This document shows positions 1 through 8,410 of a stretch of DNA of 64,000 nucleotides, piece after piece. The first letter of the stretch is position 1; every line of letters begins with the position of its first letter. The DNA is from Amycolatopsis sp. WAC 01376 (GTDB lineage Bacteria; Actinomycetota; Actinomycetes; Mycobacteriales; Pseudonocardiaceae): assembly GCF_003947415.1 (NCBI RefSeq), contig NZ_QHKL01000007.1, positions 496,001 to 560,000 on the forward strand, written 5' to 3'. The translations under genes and the position numbers were made by a program. Under the pieces are notes generated by a model. It did no database searches and was not told the origin of the DNA. It saw only the letters and a list, made by a program, of their open reading frames with translations.

Positions 1-523
1 ACAGCACCTCGACCTGAACGGGCTGCAACTCGTCCGCCAGCTCGAACAACCGCGCCGCCCCCGGGAACAACATGCTCCGGAAATCCGTCGCGATCCCGAA
101 GCAGTACACGTCGATCTGGACGTCATCGGCCAGTTCAGCCAGCTGATCCACCTGATCGGGCGACAAGAACTGCGCCTCGTCGACGATCAAGTAGTCCACG
201 TGCCGGCCAGCCGCCCACTGCTCACGCACCAGCAACCGCAGATCGGTCTCGTTCCCGACCTCGATCGCCTTGCGCGTCAACCCGATCCGGCTGGTGATCT
301 GCGGTTCACCGGACCGGTCGTGGCGCACCAGCACCATCCCGCGACGACCCTGCCGCGCGTGGTTGTGGTCGATCTGCAACGCCAGCGTCGACTTCCCGCA
401 GTCCATCGGCCCGTAACAGAACTTCAACTTCCCGACGACCGGCACACCCCGCCGTGAACCCGCCACCGGCACCGACGACAACGCGTCCGTGGGATCCGGG
501 CCACTCTCCTTCAGTACGGTCAC
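1..523 (-). CDS. tdk: thymidine kinase (3' end outside window)
   Basis: Type II thymidine kinase, phosphorylating thymidine with ATP in the salvage pathway; cytosolic. The translation shows a P-loop (GPMDCGKST) about 35 residues in, then an R-H-D-R segment and the Walker B stretch VDYLIVDEAQFL followed by SPDQVDQLAELAD, all typical of the family. The GTG at 523 is chosen because it gives a short leader before the P-loop; the frame stays open a little further upstream, so the exact start is uncertain. The C-terminal lasso/zinc-ribbon part lies beyond position 1. It is followed upstream (same strand) by the UMF1 transporter, 30 bp away, so the two may be co-transcribed. Confidence 0.9.
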   Translation of the reverse strand, partial: MTVLKESGPDPTDALSSVPVAGSRRGVPVVGKLKFCYGPMDCGKSTLALQIDHNHARQGRRGMVLVRHDRSGEPQITSRIGLTRKAIEVGNETDLRLLVREQWAAGRHVDYLIVDEAQFLSPDQVDQLAELADDVQIDVYCFGIATDFRSMLFPGAARLFELADELQPVQVEVL

Positions 524-553
524 GACGCTCGACCCTATCGGCACGCTCCGCCG

Positions 554-1954
554 TCACAGCACCGCCGGTGGCCGGTTGCCCGCCGCCTCGATCGCACGGC
601 GCACCGGCACCAGCCACACGAACACGAAACCGAGCACGAAGAAGATCACCAAAGCGATGATCGCCCACCGGAACGAACCGGTGATCTGCCCGACCGCGGC
701 GAACAACAGGGGACCGAGCCACGACGTCCCGCGCTCACCCACCACGTACAGCGAAAAGTACTGCGCGTCCTTCCCCTCGGGGATCATCTGCCCGAACAAC
801 GACCGCGACAACGCGTTCGTTCCACCGAGCACCAGCCCGATCCCGACCGCCACCGCGTAGAACTGCAACGGCTGACCGGCCTCGATGAAGAACGCGAAGC
901 ACAACACGACCACCCAGGCCACCAGACTGCCCAGGATCGTCTTCTTCGCCCCGATCCGCGCCGCGATCGCACCGTGGATCATCGCCCCGGCGTACGCCAG
1001 GAACTGGATCACCAGGATCGTGACGATCAGCACCTGCGTGCTGTACTTCAGCTCGTCCTTGCCGTACTGCGCCGACACCGCCACCACCGTCGTGATCCCG
1101 TCGGTGAAGACCAGGTAGCTGCCGAGGAACGCCAGCGTCAGGGGATAGGCCCGCGCCTCCCTGATCGTCTGCTTCAGCTCCTTGAACCCGGCCGTCAGCA
1201 CCGACAGCCCCCGCTCCGCGGACTTCGGCACATGAGTCCGGGGGAGTGCGCGCACCGCGGGGACCGTGAACACCGCCCACCAGATCCCCGACGTCAGGAA
1301 GCAGATCTGGATCGCCAGATGTTCGCTCACCCCGAAGAAGTCATGCCCCATGAAGAACCCCAGCTGCAGCGCCAGCGCCAGACCGCCGCCGAGATACCCG
1401 AACGCCCACCCCTTAGACGACACCGCGTCCCGCTCATCCGGCTCCGCGATGTCCACCAGGAACGAGTAATAGACGACCAGCGCACCGCCGTAACCGATGT
1501 TGGCCAGGATGAACGTCCAGACCCCGACCTCCCAGTTCGTCCCCGAGATGAAGAACATCAGCGCCGACGCCACCGCGCCAAGGAACGCGAACCCGCCGAG
1601 GATCCGCCGCTTGTGCCTGCTCCGGTCCGCGATCGCGCCGGCGATCGGCAGCACCAGCACCTGCGTCACCGTCGCGATCGACAGCAGATAGCCCCACAGC
1701 GAGCCCGCCGGGAAATACAGCCCGAACAACGAGACGTCGCAGTTCTGCAGCGTGCTCGAAGCTCCACTCGAATCGGTGCACGCCCTGTCCCCGTTAAGGG
1801 TGAAATTCGCCTTGGCGTCCGCGGACGCGATTTCGCTCAAATAGAGCGCTCCGAAGACGGTGATGACCGACGAATAGAACGGCGAATTGGCCCAGTCGTA
1901 GAGGTACCAAGCCCGCCACACCCGCTTGCGTTCACGGGTCACGGCCACCGTCAT
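554..1954 (-). CDS. UMF1/Atg22-type MFS transporter
   Basis: Integral membrane transporter of the UMF1 (Atg22-like) branch of the major facilitator superfamily, 466 aa. The N-terminal W-YLYDWANSPFYSSVITVF block is the family signature, and about eleven to twelve hydrophobic segments follow. Atg22 relatives export amino acids from fungal vacuoles; the substrate of bacterial members is unknown and is not shown by the sequence. The ATG at 1954 is supported by a GGAG about 10 nt upstream. The gene lies directly upstream of thymidine kinase on the same strand. Nothing is unusual in length or composition. Confidence 0.88.
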   Translation of the reverse strand: MTVAVTRERKRVWRAWYLYDWANSPFYSSVITVFGALYLSEIASADAKANFTLNGDRACTDSSGASSTLQNCDVSLFGLYFPAGSLWGYLLSIATVTQVLVLPIAGAIADRSRHKRRILGGFAFLGAVASALMFFISGTNWEVGVWTFILANIGYGGALVVYYSFLVDIAEPDERDAVSSKGWAFGYLGGGLALALQLGFFMGHDFFGVSEHLAIQICFLTSGIWWAVFTVPAVRALPRTHVPKSAERGLSVLTAGFKELKQTIREARAYPLTLAFLGSYLVFTDGITTVVAVSAQYGKDELKYSTQVLIVTILVIQFLAYAGAMIHGAIAARIGAKKTILGSLVAWVVVLCFAFFIEAGQPLQFYAVAVGIGLVLGGTNALSRSLFGQMIPEGKDAQYFSLYVVGERGTSWLGPLLFAAVGQITGSFRWAIIALVIFFVLGFVFVWLVPVRRAIEAAGNRPPAVL

Positions 1955-2188
1955 GCACTGCTCCTGAAGTCGAGAACGTCGAGGTCAGCGGGAGACTACT
2001 GGTCATCGAGCCCACCTGTCCGGCACAAGCCGGGACCGTGTTCGTTTCGACGCGAGACGAACCCTTCCCGGCAACCTCCACGACCATCGTCGGCGTGTCG
2101 CTGCCACGATCCTTGTGTGTTTCATGTGAGGCTGGAGTGCGAGCTGTGACTCTTGTGAAGCATGTGTCCTGTACTTACTGTTCCGCTC

Positions 2189-2899
2189 ATGAGGACCCAT
2201 CGCCTTCGCACAGCACACCGCGTAGTGGCGAGAACGCTCCTGCTCGCCCTCGCCGTCACGGGCCTGCAGATCGCCACCACCGGATCAGCCGCCGCGGACC
2301 CCCACGGCTCCCACTGGGCCAAGCTCCGCATGTGTGAATCGAGCGGCCGCTACAACATCAACACCGGCAACGGCTACTACGGCGCCTACCAGTTCGACCT
2401 GCCCACCTGGCGCAGCGTCGGCGGCCAAGGACGCCCCGACCAGGCCAGCCCCCGCGAACAGGACTACCGGGCCCTCTACCTGTACCGCATGCGCGGCTGG
2501 CAACCCTGGGAATGCGCCGGCAAACTCGGCTTCCGCAACGACGGCGACGGCCGCAGCAAACGCGTCCCGTCCTATGACGACTCCGCCTACATCGGCGGGG
2601 GAGGACAGCCCGCCCCGCCGCCTCCGCCCAAACCGAAGCCGACCCCGCCCGCTCCGCCCGGCGGCCCCCAACCCGCCTGGCCCGGCGTCGTCTACGCCTA
2701 CGGAGACTGCGCCGCCCCGCTCAAGCAGTTCCAGCTCCGCATGAACGCCTTCGGCTACGGCTTCACCGGCACAGGCTGCTACTACGACAAAACCCGCGAA
2801 GCCGTCCTCGCCCTCCAGCGAGCCAACGGCATCAACGACTCGGGCCGCCTCGGACCCAAGACCTGGGACGCCGCCTGGAACGGCAAACCACCACGATGA
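2189..2899 (+). CDS. secreted Rpf-like transglycosylase with peptidoglycan-binding domain
   Basis: Resuscitation-promoting-factor-type muralytic enzyme that cleaves the cell-wall glycan. From the ATG at 2189 it is 236 aa: signal peptide (about 1-36, ending AAA-DPHG), transglycosylase-like domain (about 40-115) with the catalytic glutamate E50 in the CESSGRY motif and a GAYQFDLPTWR block, a proline-rich linker, then a C-terminal peptidoglycan-binding repeat with paired cysteines. An in-frame ATG at 2162 would add nine residues without improving the signal peptide. The 234-bp leader does not contain the c-di-AMP (ydaO) riboswitch known upstream of some actinobacterial rpf genes, as far as I can see. 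It converges on the glycerophosphodiesterase across a strong hairpin. Confidence 0.9.
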   Translation: MRTHRLRTAHRVVARTLLLALAVTGLQIATTGSAAADPHGSHWAKLRMCESSGRYNINTGNGYYGAYQFDLPTWRSVGGQGRPDQASPREQDYRALYLYRMRGWQPWECAGKLGFRNDGDGRSKRVPSYDDSAYIGGGGQPAPPPPPKPKPTPPAPPGGPQPAWPGVVYAYGDCAAPLKQFQLRMNAFGYGFTGTGCYYDKTREAVLALQRANGINDSGRLGPKTWDAAWNGKPPR

Positions 2900-2901
2900 C
2901 C

Positions 2902-2955
2902 CCGCGTTTGGTCCTCTAAATGCGCTTGTCCGCGCATTTAGAGGACCAAACGCGG
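2902..2955. terminator. perfect 24-bp-stem hairpin between convergent genes
   Basis: Arms 2902-2925 and 2932-2955 are perfectly complementary around a 6-nt loop (TTGTCC). The hairpin begins 2 bp after the rpf-like stop codon and ends 1 bp before the last codon of the opposing glycerophosphodiesterase, so it probably terminates both transcripts. There is no U-tract. It is the first of several long palindromes of this style in the window. Confidence 0.8.
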
Positions 2956-2956
2956 A

Positions 2957-3736
2957 TCAGGAGGGCCAAGCGCCGCGTTCCCGAAGCACCTCACGCAGCA
3001 GATCCGGCCGGTCCGTCACGATCCCGTGCACCCCCAAATCCAGCAGCAGCCGCATCTCCGCCGGATCGTCCACCGTCCACGTGTGCACCTCGAAACCCCC
3101 ACGCGTCGCCTGCCGCAGGAACGCCCGGTCCACCACCTTCAACCGCCCCTGCCGCACCGGCACCTGCGCCATCGCACCCCGCGACAACGCCCGCAGCGAG
3201 ACCAGCGGCAAAAACCCGTTCGCCCACATCACCGCCACCGAACGCGGCCCCATCGCCGTCACCAGCTTCGGCCCCGCCAACCTCCGGATCCGCGCGAGCC
3301 GCGCGTCGGAGAACGACGCGGCCGCGACCCGCTCGTAGGCACCGGTCCGCTCGATCGCCCGTACGAAGGGCGCCACCGCCTCGTTCGACTTCACGTCGAT
3401 ATTGAACCGCGCCTCCGGCAACTCCTCGAGGACGTCCTCCAGCCGCGACAACGGCACGCGACCGCCGACCTTGACGTTCCGCAACTGCGCCCACGTCTGC
3501 CGGGAGATCAACCCCGCGCCATCGGTCGTCCGGTCCAGCGCGGCATCGTGATGCACGACCACCACACCGTCCGACGTCGCGTGCACATCCGTCTCGAGAT
3601 AGCGATACCCCTCATTCACCGCCTGCTGGAACGCCGGCAGCGAGTTCTCCAGTCCGTCCAGGTCACCGAGATGCCAGCCCCGATGGGCGAAGGCACGCGG
3701 GAGCGGATCGGCGAGGTACGGAAACAAGGTCGGCAC
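2957..3736 (-). CDS. glycerophosphodiester phosphodiesterase
   Basis: GDPD-family enzyme that hydrolyses glycerophosphodiesters to glycerol-3-phosphate and an alcohol. The TIM-barrel signature is complete: AHRG near residues 17-20, ENSLPAF, the metal-binding E-x-D in YLETDVHATSDG, HHDAALDRTTDG, NIDVKS, and HTWTVDDPAEMRLLLDLGVHG-I-TD near the end. The GTG at 3736 (259 aa) begins just before the barrel and avoids overlap with the divergent gene. An ATG at 3823 would add 29 unconserved residues and run into the neighbour's start. No signal peptide is seen, so it is probably cytosolic. Confidence 0.88.
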   Translation of the reverse strand: MPTLFPYLADPLPRAFAHRGWHLGDLDGLENSLPAFQQAVNEGYRYLETDVHATSDGVVVVHHDAALDRTTDGAGLISRQTWAQLRNVKVGGRVPLSRLEDVLEELPEARFNIDVKSNEAVAPFVRAIERTGAYERVAAASFSDARLARIRRLAGPKLVTAMGPRSVAVMWANGFLPLVSLRALSRGAMAQVPVRQGRLKVVDRAFLRQATRGGFEVHTWTVDDPAEMRLLLDLGVHGIVTDRPDLLREVLRERGAWPS

Positions 3737-3802
3737 CCCACTAGTGTGCACTTCGGCCGTGGCCTCGGCATGATCGTCGGATGGCCAGCTAGGGTCTGAT
3801 CC

Positions 3803-4186
3803 GTGAGGGAAGTCGCCGAACACCCGAAGACGTCCGCCGAAGAGGTGTCCGAGCTACGTCGCGCGGGAGCACCCAAACACTGCGGATGGTGCGGCCGACG
3901 GCTCGAACAAGGCGGCAACGTCGGCAGGCGCCGCCGCTACTGCGGGCAATCCTGCCGCCAGCGGGCCTACGAACGCCGCACCGCCCTCCAGCGCAGCGGT
4001 CTCCCCGAAGACGCCGTCGTCCTCTCCGACACCGAGATCGCCACCCTGCAGGACAGGCTCTTCCAACTACGCTGCGCCGCCGAAGACATCGTCACCGCGG
4101 CCGACGACGGCGCGTCCGTCGCCGAACTCCGCGGCCTCGCCGGCGAAATCGCCCAGGCCGCCAAAGACCTCGAACAGCTCCGCTGA
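3803..4186 (+). CDS. small zinc-finger protein, function unknown
   Basis: 127-aa protein with an N-terminal treble-clef-like zinc finger: CGWC, a basic loop, then RRRRYCGQSCRQRAYERRT, followed by an acidic helical C-terminal half (about 65-127) with possible coiled coil. The finger resembles the C-terminal finger of CGNR regulators, so DNA binding is plausible but not shown. It starts at a GTG divergent from the glycerophosphodiesterase and ends 1 bp before the stop of the convergent recombinase. A matching finger occurs in three other proteins of this window. Confidence 0.75.
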   Translation: MREVAEHPKTSAEEVSELRRAGAPKHCGWCGRRLEQGGNVGRRRRYCGQSCRQRAYERRTALQRSGLPEDAVVLSDTEIATLQDRLFQLRCAAEDIVTAADDGASVAELRGLAGEIAQAAKDLEQLR

Positions 4187-4187
4187 G

Positions 4188-5207
4188 CTACACGATCCCG
4201 TCCAACGCCCGGTACGTCCGGTTGCTCGCGGCCGCCGCTCGCTGCTCACGACCGGTCGCCTCGATGTAGTTCTGGCTGGTCGCCAGGCTCGCGTGCCCCA
4301 GCAGCGCCATGATCTCCGACGCGGTCGCGCCGTCCTCGGCCAGCCGGGTGGCGAAGGTGTGCCGCAACGCGTGGAGATTCGCCCCGACCGGCACACGGTC
4401 GTGCAGGCCCGCCCACCGATAGCACGACTTGACCAGGTACTCGAGCGCGCCGCGGCCGATCGGCTCGCCGGCACGATCCCGGAGGAGGGGAGTGGAGGGC
4501 CCGAACCGCTGCTGCGGGAAGCGGCGGCGGCACGAAGCCAGGTACTCCTCGATGATCTTCTCCATGATCGGCTGCACCGGGATCGACCGGTCACGGCTGC
4601 CCTTACCGGTGACGTGCAACCGCATCTCGCCCTGACGACCGACCAGCGACCGCGCGGTCAGCGCCCGCATCTCCGCGGCACGCAGCCCGGCGACCAGCCC
4701 GAGCGCGATCACCAGCACGTCCCGCTCCGGCCACGGATCCCTCGTGCGGCGCGAACCGTCGGCGGCGGCCGCGAGCAACTGCTCCGGGGTTTCCTCGCCC
4801 CGCAACGGTTTCGGCGTCAACGGAGGTGCCTTCGGACGCGCGACCGCGCCCATGGGATTGCCCGCGAGCAGCCCGTCGGACACACAGAAGGTGAGGAACT
4901 GGTTCCAGGTCGACCACGCACGCAGCACCGAACTCTTCGCGTGAGTGTCCGCGAAGGCACCGAAGGCGTTGCGGAGCGCCTGAGCGGTGAGCATCTCGAC
5001 GGTGAGTTCGTCGGGGGAGCGGCCGAGCTCGTGGAGCAGAAGAGCGGTGATGCCGGCGAGGTCGCGGCGGTAGGCGTCGGTGGTGTGAGGAGAATCCTTA
5101 CGGGGACGACGTGCGGCGAAAAAGGCTTGCTGTGCCTCGGAAACCCTCATGAGCATCTTGTACCGCATGGCACCGACAGTCTTACACTGGGTTATATTCC
5201 GTTTCAT
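4188..5207 (-). CDS. tyrosine recombinase / integrase
   Basis: Site-specific recombinase of the tyrosine (XerC/D, phage integrase) family. From the ATG at 5207 (339 aa): SAM-like N-terminal core-binding domain (about 25-125), then the catalytic domain with R176 (GLRAAE), K202 (TGKGSRDR), H279-x-x-R282 (HALRHTFATRL), H305 (LLGHASLATS) and the nucleophile Y314. All six residues are present, so it should be active. The first ATG lies inside a 36-bp palindrome and has no ribosome-binding site; ATGs at 5165, 5153 and 5147 are alternatives that lose nothing conserved. No excisionase, tRNA or phage gene is next to it, so it may be a host-domesticated recombinase or an island remnant. Confidence 0.88.
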   Translation of the reverse strand: MKRNITQCKTVGAMRYKMLMRVSEAQQAFFAARRPRKDSPHTTDAYRRDLAGITALLLHELGRSPDELTVEMLTAQALRNAFGAFADTHAKSSVLRAWSTWNQFLTFCVSDGLLAGNPMGAVARPKAPPLTPKPLRGEETPEQLLAAAADGSRRTRDPWPERDVLVIALGLVAGLRAAEMRALTARSLVGRQGEMRLHVTGKGSRDRSIPVQPIMEKIIEEYLASCRRRFPQQRFGPSTPLLRDRAGEPIGRGALEYLVKSCYRWAGLHDRVPVGANLHALRHTFATRLAEDGATASEIMALLGHASLATSQNYIEATGREQRAAAASNRTYRALDGIV

Positions 5208-5234
5208 GCATAATAGTGATTATGCATGAAACGG
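5199..5234. promoter_or_regulatory. perfect 15-bp inverted repeat across the recombinase 5' end
   Basis: CCGTTTCATGCATAA and its exact complement flank a 6-nt spacer (TAGTGA). The annotated ATG of the recombinase falls inside the left arm, and a TATAAC-like -10 element lies 3-8 bp inside the gene, so the palindrome could be an operator covering the promoter of a shorter form of the protein. It could also be a recombination site or hairpin. Confidence 0.5.
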
Positions 5235-5592
5235 AGTGACGGGTCCGGAAGCCCCTCGCGGGGGATCTCGGTTCGCTCGCCGCTCCCTGGCGTCCCGCTC
5301 GGGACTTCCGCGGCCGGTTTCCGTCCGAAGTTCCTGTCGTGACACTTGGAGCTTCGGAGACCTCGACATGACCGCCGGGATGGCCAGATTGGCGAGATGA
5401 GCCCAGGTGGCGCCTCCATTGATCAACATCGACCCGAGACGTCCGAATTGATTCGTCACAGTGACGTATTGAGGCCGGGTGATCGGGCATCCGTTTTGCG
5501 TCCCCGGGGGTGCTCCGGGTCGCCTCGGAGGATCAAGGGCCACCTGGGTTCAGGGAGAGCCGAAGGGAGCCGTGCCCGCATCCGACGCGGCG

Positions 5593-5632
5593 AAGGGCCC
5601 TTTGCTACATGACATGTAGCAAAGGGCCCTTT
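5593..5632. repeat. free-standing long hairpin
   Basis: Near-perfect palindrome centred at about 5612, with arms containing AAGGGCCCTTTGCTACATG and its complement. The AAGGGCCCTT module recurs in other intergenic hairpins of the window (for example 37589-37643). There is no gene end within 300 bp, so a simple terminator role is not obvious. Confidence 0.65.
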
Positions 5633-5688
5633 CGGCTCCCGCCAGAGACCCCTCTCGACCCTTGTTCTCCAGGTCAGCCAAAGTGCCG

Positions 5689-5702
5689 ATAATGTACATT
5701 AT
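5689..5702. promoter_or_regulatory. 14-bp perfect palindrome ATAATGTACATTAT
   Basis: AT-rich perfect palindrome in otherwise GC-rich, gene-free DNA. Its size and symmetry resemble an operator for a dimeric repressor, but the nearest start codon is 250 bp away and no cognate regulator is adjacent. Confidence 0.35.
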
Positions 5703-5931
5703 GTCAAGTAACTGCCGTCTGGCTGTCCGGAACCGCTAGCCCACCCCTGTCCTACGGCTTTACCGCGCACCCCACCACTGAGGTCGTCGCCCAGTCCGAC
5801 CGAGCTTCGCCTTCGCGCTCGGCGGGCCACCAGTTCACCCGCAAGCGCCCTGAACTCGCTGCGCAACCCTGGATCCGCCGCGCCCCGACCTGTAAAGACC
5901 GCTCATCCTTCGGTGTTGTCACCGGCGACCC

Positions 5932-5947
5932 GTAAGTCTAGACTTAC
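5932..5947. promoter_or_regulatory. 16-bp palindromic operator of the ArsR-family gene
   Basis: GTAAGTCTAGACTTAC is a perfect palindrome ending 5 bp before the GTG start of the ArsR-type regulator. The position implies direct autorepression of the three-gene operon. Confidence 0.7.
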
Positions 5948-5952
5948 CGTTC

Positions 5953-6279
5953 GTGGAGACTTACCGAGTCACGGATGCCGCGTGGAACGCGTTCGGGGAT
6001 CCGAGTCGGCGCGCGATCATCGAGTGCCTGGCCGAGCGGCCACGGTCCGTCCGTGAACTCGCCGACCAGCTCCCGATCAGCCGACCAGCGGTGTCCCAGC
6101 ATCTCAAGGCCCTCAAAGGCGCAGGGTTGGTCACCGACCGCCCCGCCGGCACCAAGCGCATCTACCAGCTCAATGCGGCCACCATGGGCGCGTTACGCGA
6201 TCAGCTCGACACTTTTTGGAGCCGCGCGCTGGCCGGCTACAAGGACGTCGTCGAACAACCCGAAGGAGATCAGCGATGA
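5953..6279 (+). CDS. ArsR-family winged-helix regulator
   Basis: 108-aa transcriptional repressor of the ArsR/SdpR type: FGDPSRRAIIECL, a helix-turn-helix (VRELADQLPISRPAVSQHL) at about 32-50 and the wing LVTDRPAGTKRIYQL. No metal-binding cysteines are present, which fits the subfamily usually paired with SRPBCC/AHSA1 proteins. It starts at a GTG 5 bp after a perfect palindromic operator, and its stop overlaps the next start (ATGA), so the two are translationally coupled. Confidence 0.9.
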   Translation: METYRVTDAAWNAFGDPSRRAIIECLAERPRSVRELADQLPISRPAVSQHLKALKGAGLVTDRPAGTKRIYQLNAATMGALRDQLDTFWSRALAGYKDVVEQPEGDQR

Positions 6280-6758
6280 CCCAGGCAACGAGCACGGTGG
6301 TCCGCAAGGAGGTCGTCGTGAACGCCCCGATCGAACGGGCCTTCACCGTTTTCACCGAGCGATTCGGCGACTTCAAGCCGCCCGAGCACAATCTGCTTCA
6401 GGTCGAGATCGTCGAGACGGTGTTCGAGCCCCACGTCGGTGGTCACATCTTCGACCGCGGGGTGGACGGCAGCGAGTGCCGCTGGGCCCGGATACTCGCC
6501 TACGATCCCCCGCGTCGCGTCGTCTTCAGCTGGGACATCAGCCCCCAATGGCAGATTGAATGCGACCCTGAGCACACAAGCGAGGTCGAGGTCCGCTTCA
6601 TCGCCGAAGCCGCGCAGCGTACGCGCCTGGAGCTCGAACACCGCAAGCTGGATCGCCACGGACCGAGCTGGAAAGCCGTCAGTGACGGCGTCGGAGGCGA
6701 CGCGGGCTGGCCGCTGTACCTCGCTCGCTACGCCCAGCTGCTGACCGGGAGCCGCTGA
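6276..6758 (+). CDS. SRPBCC (AHSA1-type) domain protein
   Basis: 160-aa START-like domain protein: N-terminal VRKEVVVNAPIERAFTVFTERFG, then the central EPHVGGHIFDRGVDGSECRW and the PPRRVVFSWDI strands. Such proteins bind a small hydrophobic ligand or act as accessory factors; the ligand is unknown. It is the second gene of the ArsR operon (ATGA overlap upstream) and ends in a TGATG overlap with the PPOX-type gene. The ArsR + AHSA1 pairing is widespread in actinobacteria. Confidence 0.88.
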   Translation: MTQATSTVVRKEVVVNAPIERAFTVFTERFGDFKPPEHNLLQVEIVETVFEPHVGGHIFDRGVDGSECRWARILAYDPPRRVVFSWDISPQWQIECDPEHTSEVEVRFIAEAAQRTRLELEHRKLDRHGPSWKAVSDGVGGDAGWPLYLARYAQLLTGSR

Positions 6759-7237
6759 TGGCGGCGTCGAGCACTGTCGGCGACACGATGCAGCCACCAC
6801 GGGAACTGTTGCAGCGCAGGAGTGATGCGCTCGAACTGCTGCGTTCGGAAACCGCCGCGTGGTTGGCCACGGGCGATGCCGACGGTCCACACCTCGTCCC
6901 GCTCCTGTTCCACCACAACGGCGAGGTGCTCACGTTCGCGACCTTCGCGAACAGCCGGACGGTGACCAACGTGGCCGCCACCGCACGAGCACGAGCGGCC
7001 ATCGGTCATCCCTACGACGTGGTCATGATCGACGGCACGATGAAAGTCATCGAACCCGACGCGATTGATCCGGCCGTCGCCGATGCGTTCGCTTCACTGC
7101 TGCGGGGCGGTCCTGACCCGCGGCATACACCCGGATTCGTCTACCTCCAGCTCACCCCGACCCGGTTGCAAGCATGGCGCTCCTTCGCCGAGCTCGGCGA
7201 CAGAACCCTGATGCAGTCCGGTCAGTGGCTAGTCTGA
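6758..7237 (+). CDS. pyridoxamine 5'-phosphate oxidase-fold (PPOX) protein
   Basis: 159-aa split-barrel protein of the flavin/F420-dependent PPOX group. The segment ETAAWLATGDADGPHLVPL, the following LLFHHNGEVLTFAT, and NSRTVTNVAATARARAAIG are the usual strand and cofactor-loop elements; QLTPTRLQAWRS is the C-terminal strand. Actinobacterial members often use F420H2, but the cofactor cannot be decided here. It is the third gene of the ArsR operon with TGATG coupling. Confidence 0.82.
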   Translation: MAASSTVGDTMQPPRELLQRRSDALELLRSETAAWLATGDADGPHLVPLLFHHNGEVLTFATFANSRTVTNVAATARARAAIGHPYDVVMIDGTMKVIEPDAIDPAVADAFASLLRGGPDPRHTPGFVYLQLTPTRLQAWRSFAELGDRTLMQSGQWLV

Positions 7238-7270
7238 CCGCAAGGCGATCCGCTCTGGTAGACGAGACTG

Positions 7271-7759
7271 GTGACCACGCGTTCGCCTTGGCAGCCTGAC
7301 GTCTACCTCGACCTAGCCCGCCGTGCTTGTTTCGTCTGCGAACTACTCGCCGGCAATCCCGACTATCCCCACCACATCGCCCACCGCGACGACCATGCCG
7401 TCGTCTTCGCCAGTCGTTTCCCGTCGGTGCTCGGGCACTTCCTCGTCGCTCCGGTCGAGCACCGAGAACACGTCGTCGCCGACTTCACCACCGACGAATA
7501 CCTTGCCCTCCAGGCGGTCGTGCACCGCGCGGGCAGCGCACTCGCCGACCTGCTTCCCACTGAACGCCTCTATGTCCTGTCCCTCGGCAGCCAGCAAGCC
7601 AACCGGCACGTCCACTGGCATCTCGCTCCCCTGCCACCCGGCGTGCCCTACGACCAGCAGCAGACCGCCGTCTTCGAGCCGGGCCGCGGCTACCTCGACG
7701 TCCCCGACGACGAACTAGCCGAGCTTGCCCGTCGCCTCGGCGAACAGATGGCCATCTGA
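7271..7759 (+). CDS. HIT-family nucleotide hydrolase
   Basis: 162-aa histidine-triad protein that likely hydrolyses a nucleotide phosphoanhydride or phosphoramidate. The triad is H113-x-H115-x-H117 in NRHVHWHLAPLPPG, and an N-terminal CFVC (residues 20-23) with downstream histidines may bind zinc as in other HIT proteins. It starts at a GTG 33 bp after the PPOX gene and may be expressed from the same transcript or from its own promoter. Confidence 0.9.
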   Translation: MTTRSPWQPDVYLDLARRACFVCELLAGNPDYPHHIAHRDDHAVVFASRFPSVLGHFLVAPVEHREHVVADFTTDEYLALQAVVHRAGSALADLLPTERLYVLSLGSQQANRHVHWHLAPLPPGVPYDQQQTAVFEPGRGYLDVPDDELAELARRLGEQMAI

Positions 7760-7785
7760 CGCGCGTCGGTGTGGTTTGATGCCTC

Positions 7786-8310
7786 ATGATTCCTACCGAA
7801 GCCGACCTTGCGGACGCGTTGACCACGGCCGCTCGTGCGGCGGTCACGGACCTGTTCCGTGACAACCCCGGCCACTCGTTCTACTACGTCACGCTGACCA
7901 CGCCCGGCGAGGCGTTTGGTCCGGCGCTGTCGGCGTGGTCGCGTGAGGCGCTGGCACGGCGAGCGGACGCCGACGACGTCCGCTACTCCTACGCCGATTC
8001 GCCGTTTTCGATTGTGGGCGAGGAATACCTGAAGCCGGTCCGCGAGATGTTCGCTGCCCGGCCGGAGGTGTTCGACATCGCCGACGACGATGCGTCCGAA
8101 GCGGAGTTCGATCTCCGGCTTCGCGCGATGGAGACAGCGCTGCGCAGGTTGGATGATGAAGGGCTGTTCGGTGTCGGTGTGGCTCGAGCGGACGTGCTGG
8201 TTTTGGTCGAGGTCGTTCCTGACGACGAGGAAAACGTGGCCAGGGCTCGTCGGCTCAACCCGCCTGGTCCGGTGTTGGACGCTTGGCTGGCCTACTGGGC
8301 GCTTGCCTGA
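7786..8310 (+). CDS. DUF4303-family protein
   Basis: 174-aa soluble acidic protein matching the DUF4303 pattern: FRDNPGHSFYYVTLTTPGEAFGP near the N-terminus, a central RYSYADSPF, and WLAYWALA at the end. Members turn up near polymorphic-toxin loci and on their own; no biochemical role is established. It lies 26 bp after the HIT gene on the same strand. No toxin gene is next to it here. Confidence 0.7.
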   Translation: MIPTEADLADALTTAARAAVTDLFRDNPGHSFYYVTLTTPGEAFGPALSAWSREALARRADADDVRYSYADSPFSIVGEEYLKPVREMFAARPEVFDIADDDASEAEFDLRLRAMETALRRLDDEGLFGVGVARADVLVLVEVVPDDEENVARARRLNPPGPVLDAWLAYWALA

Positions 8311-8410
8311 TCACCAGTGTGAATACCTGACACAGGATGTCGTGTATCCGGTGGAATGCTCGCGGTTCAAACCGTCGCTGTTCACCTACACGAAGGACGT
8401 TCGAATTCAG

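Larger units (their letters stand above)
5235..5952. other. 718-bp region with no supportable gene
   Basis: No reading frame here has a recognisable domain or a convincing start, and composition is more mixed than in the flanking genes. It holds a hairpin at 5593-5632, a 14-bp palindrome at 5689-5702 and the ArsR operator at 5932-5947. No tRNA gene or recognisable attachment site was found next to the recombinase. It could be a decayed island end, but nothing in the sequence proves that. Confidence 0.5.

Noticed and set aside
1955..2188. c-di-AMP (ydaO) riboswitch upstream of the Rpf-like gene
   Set aside because: The conserved ydaO core sequences are not visible in this leader, although such riboswitches precede other actinobacterial rpf genes.
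5208..5952. tRNA or attachment site beside the first recombinase
   Set aside because: No cloverleaf with a TTC-type T-loop and CCA-compatible end could be found, and no direct repeat matching the gene end was visible.
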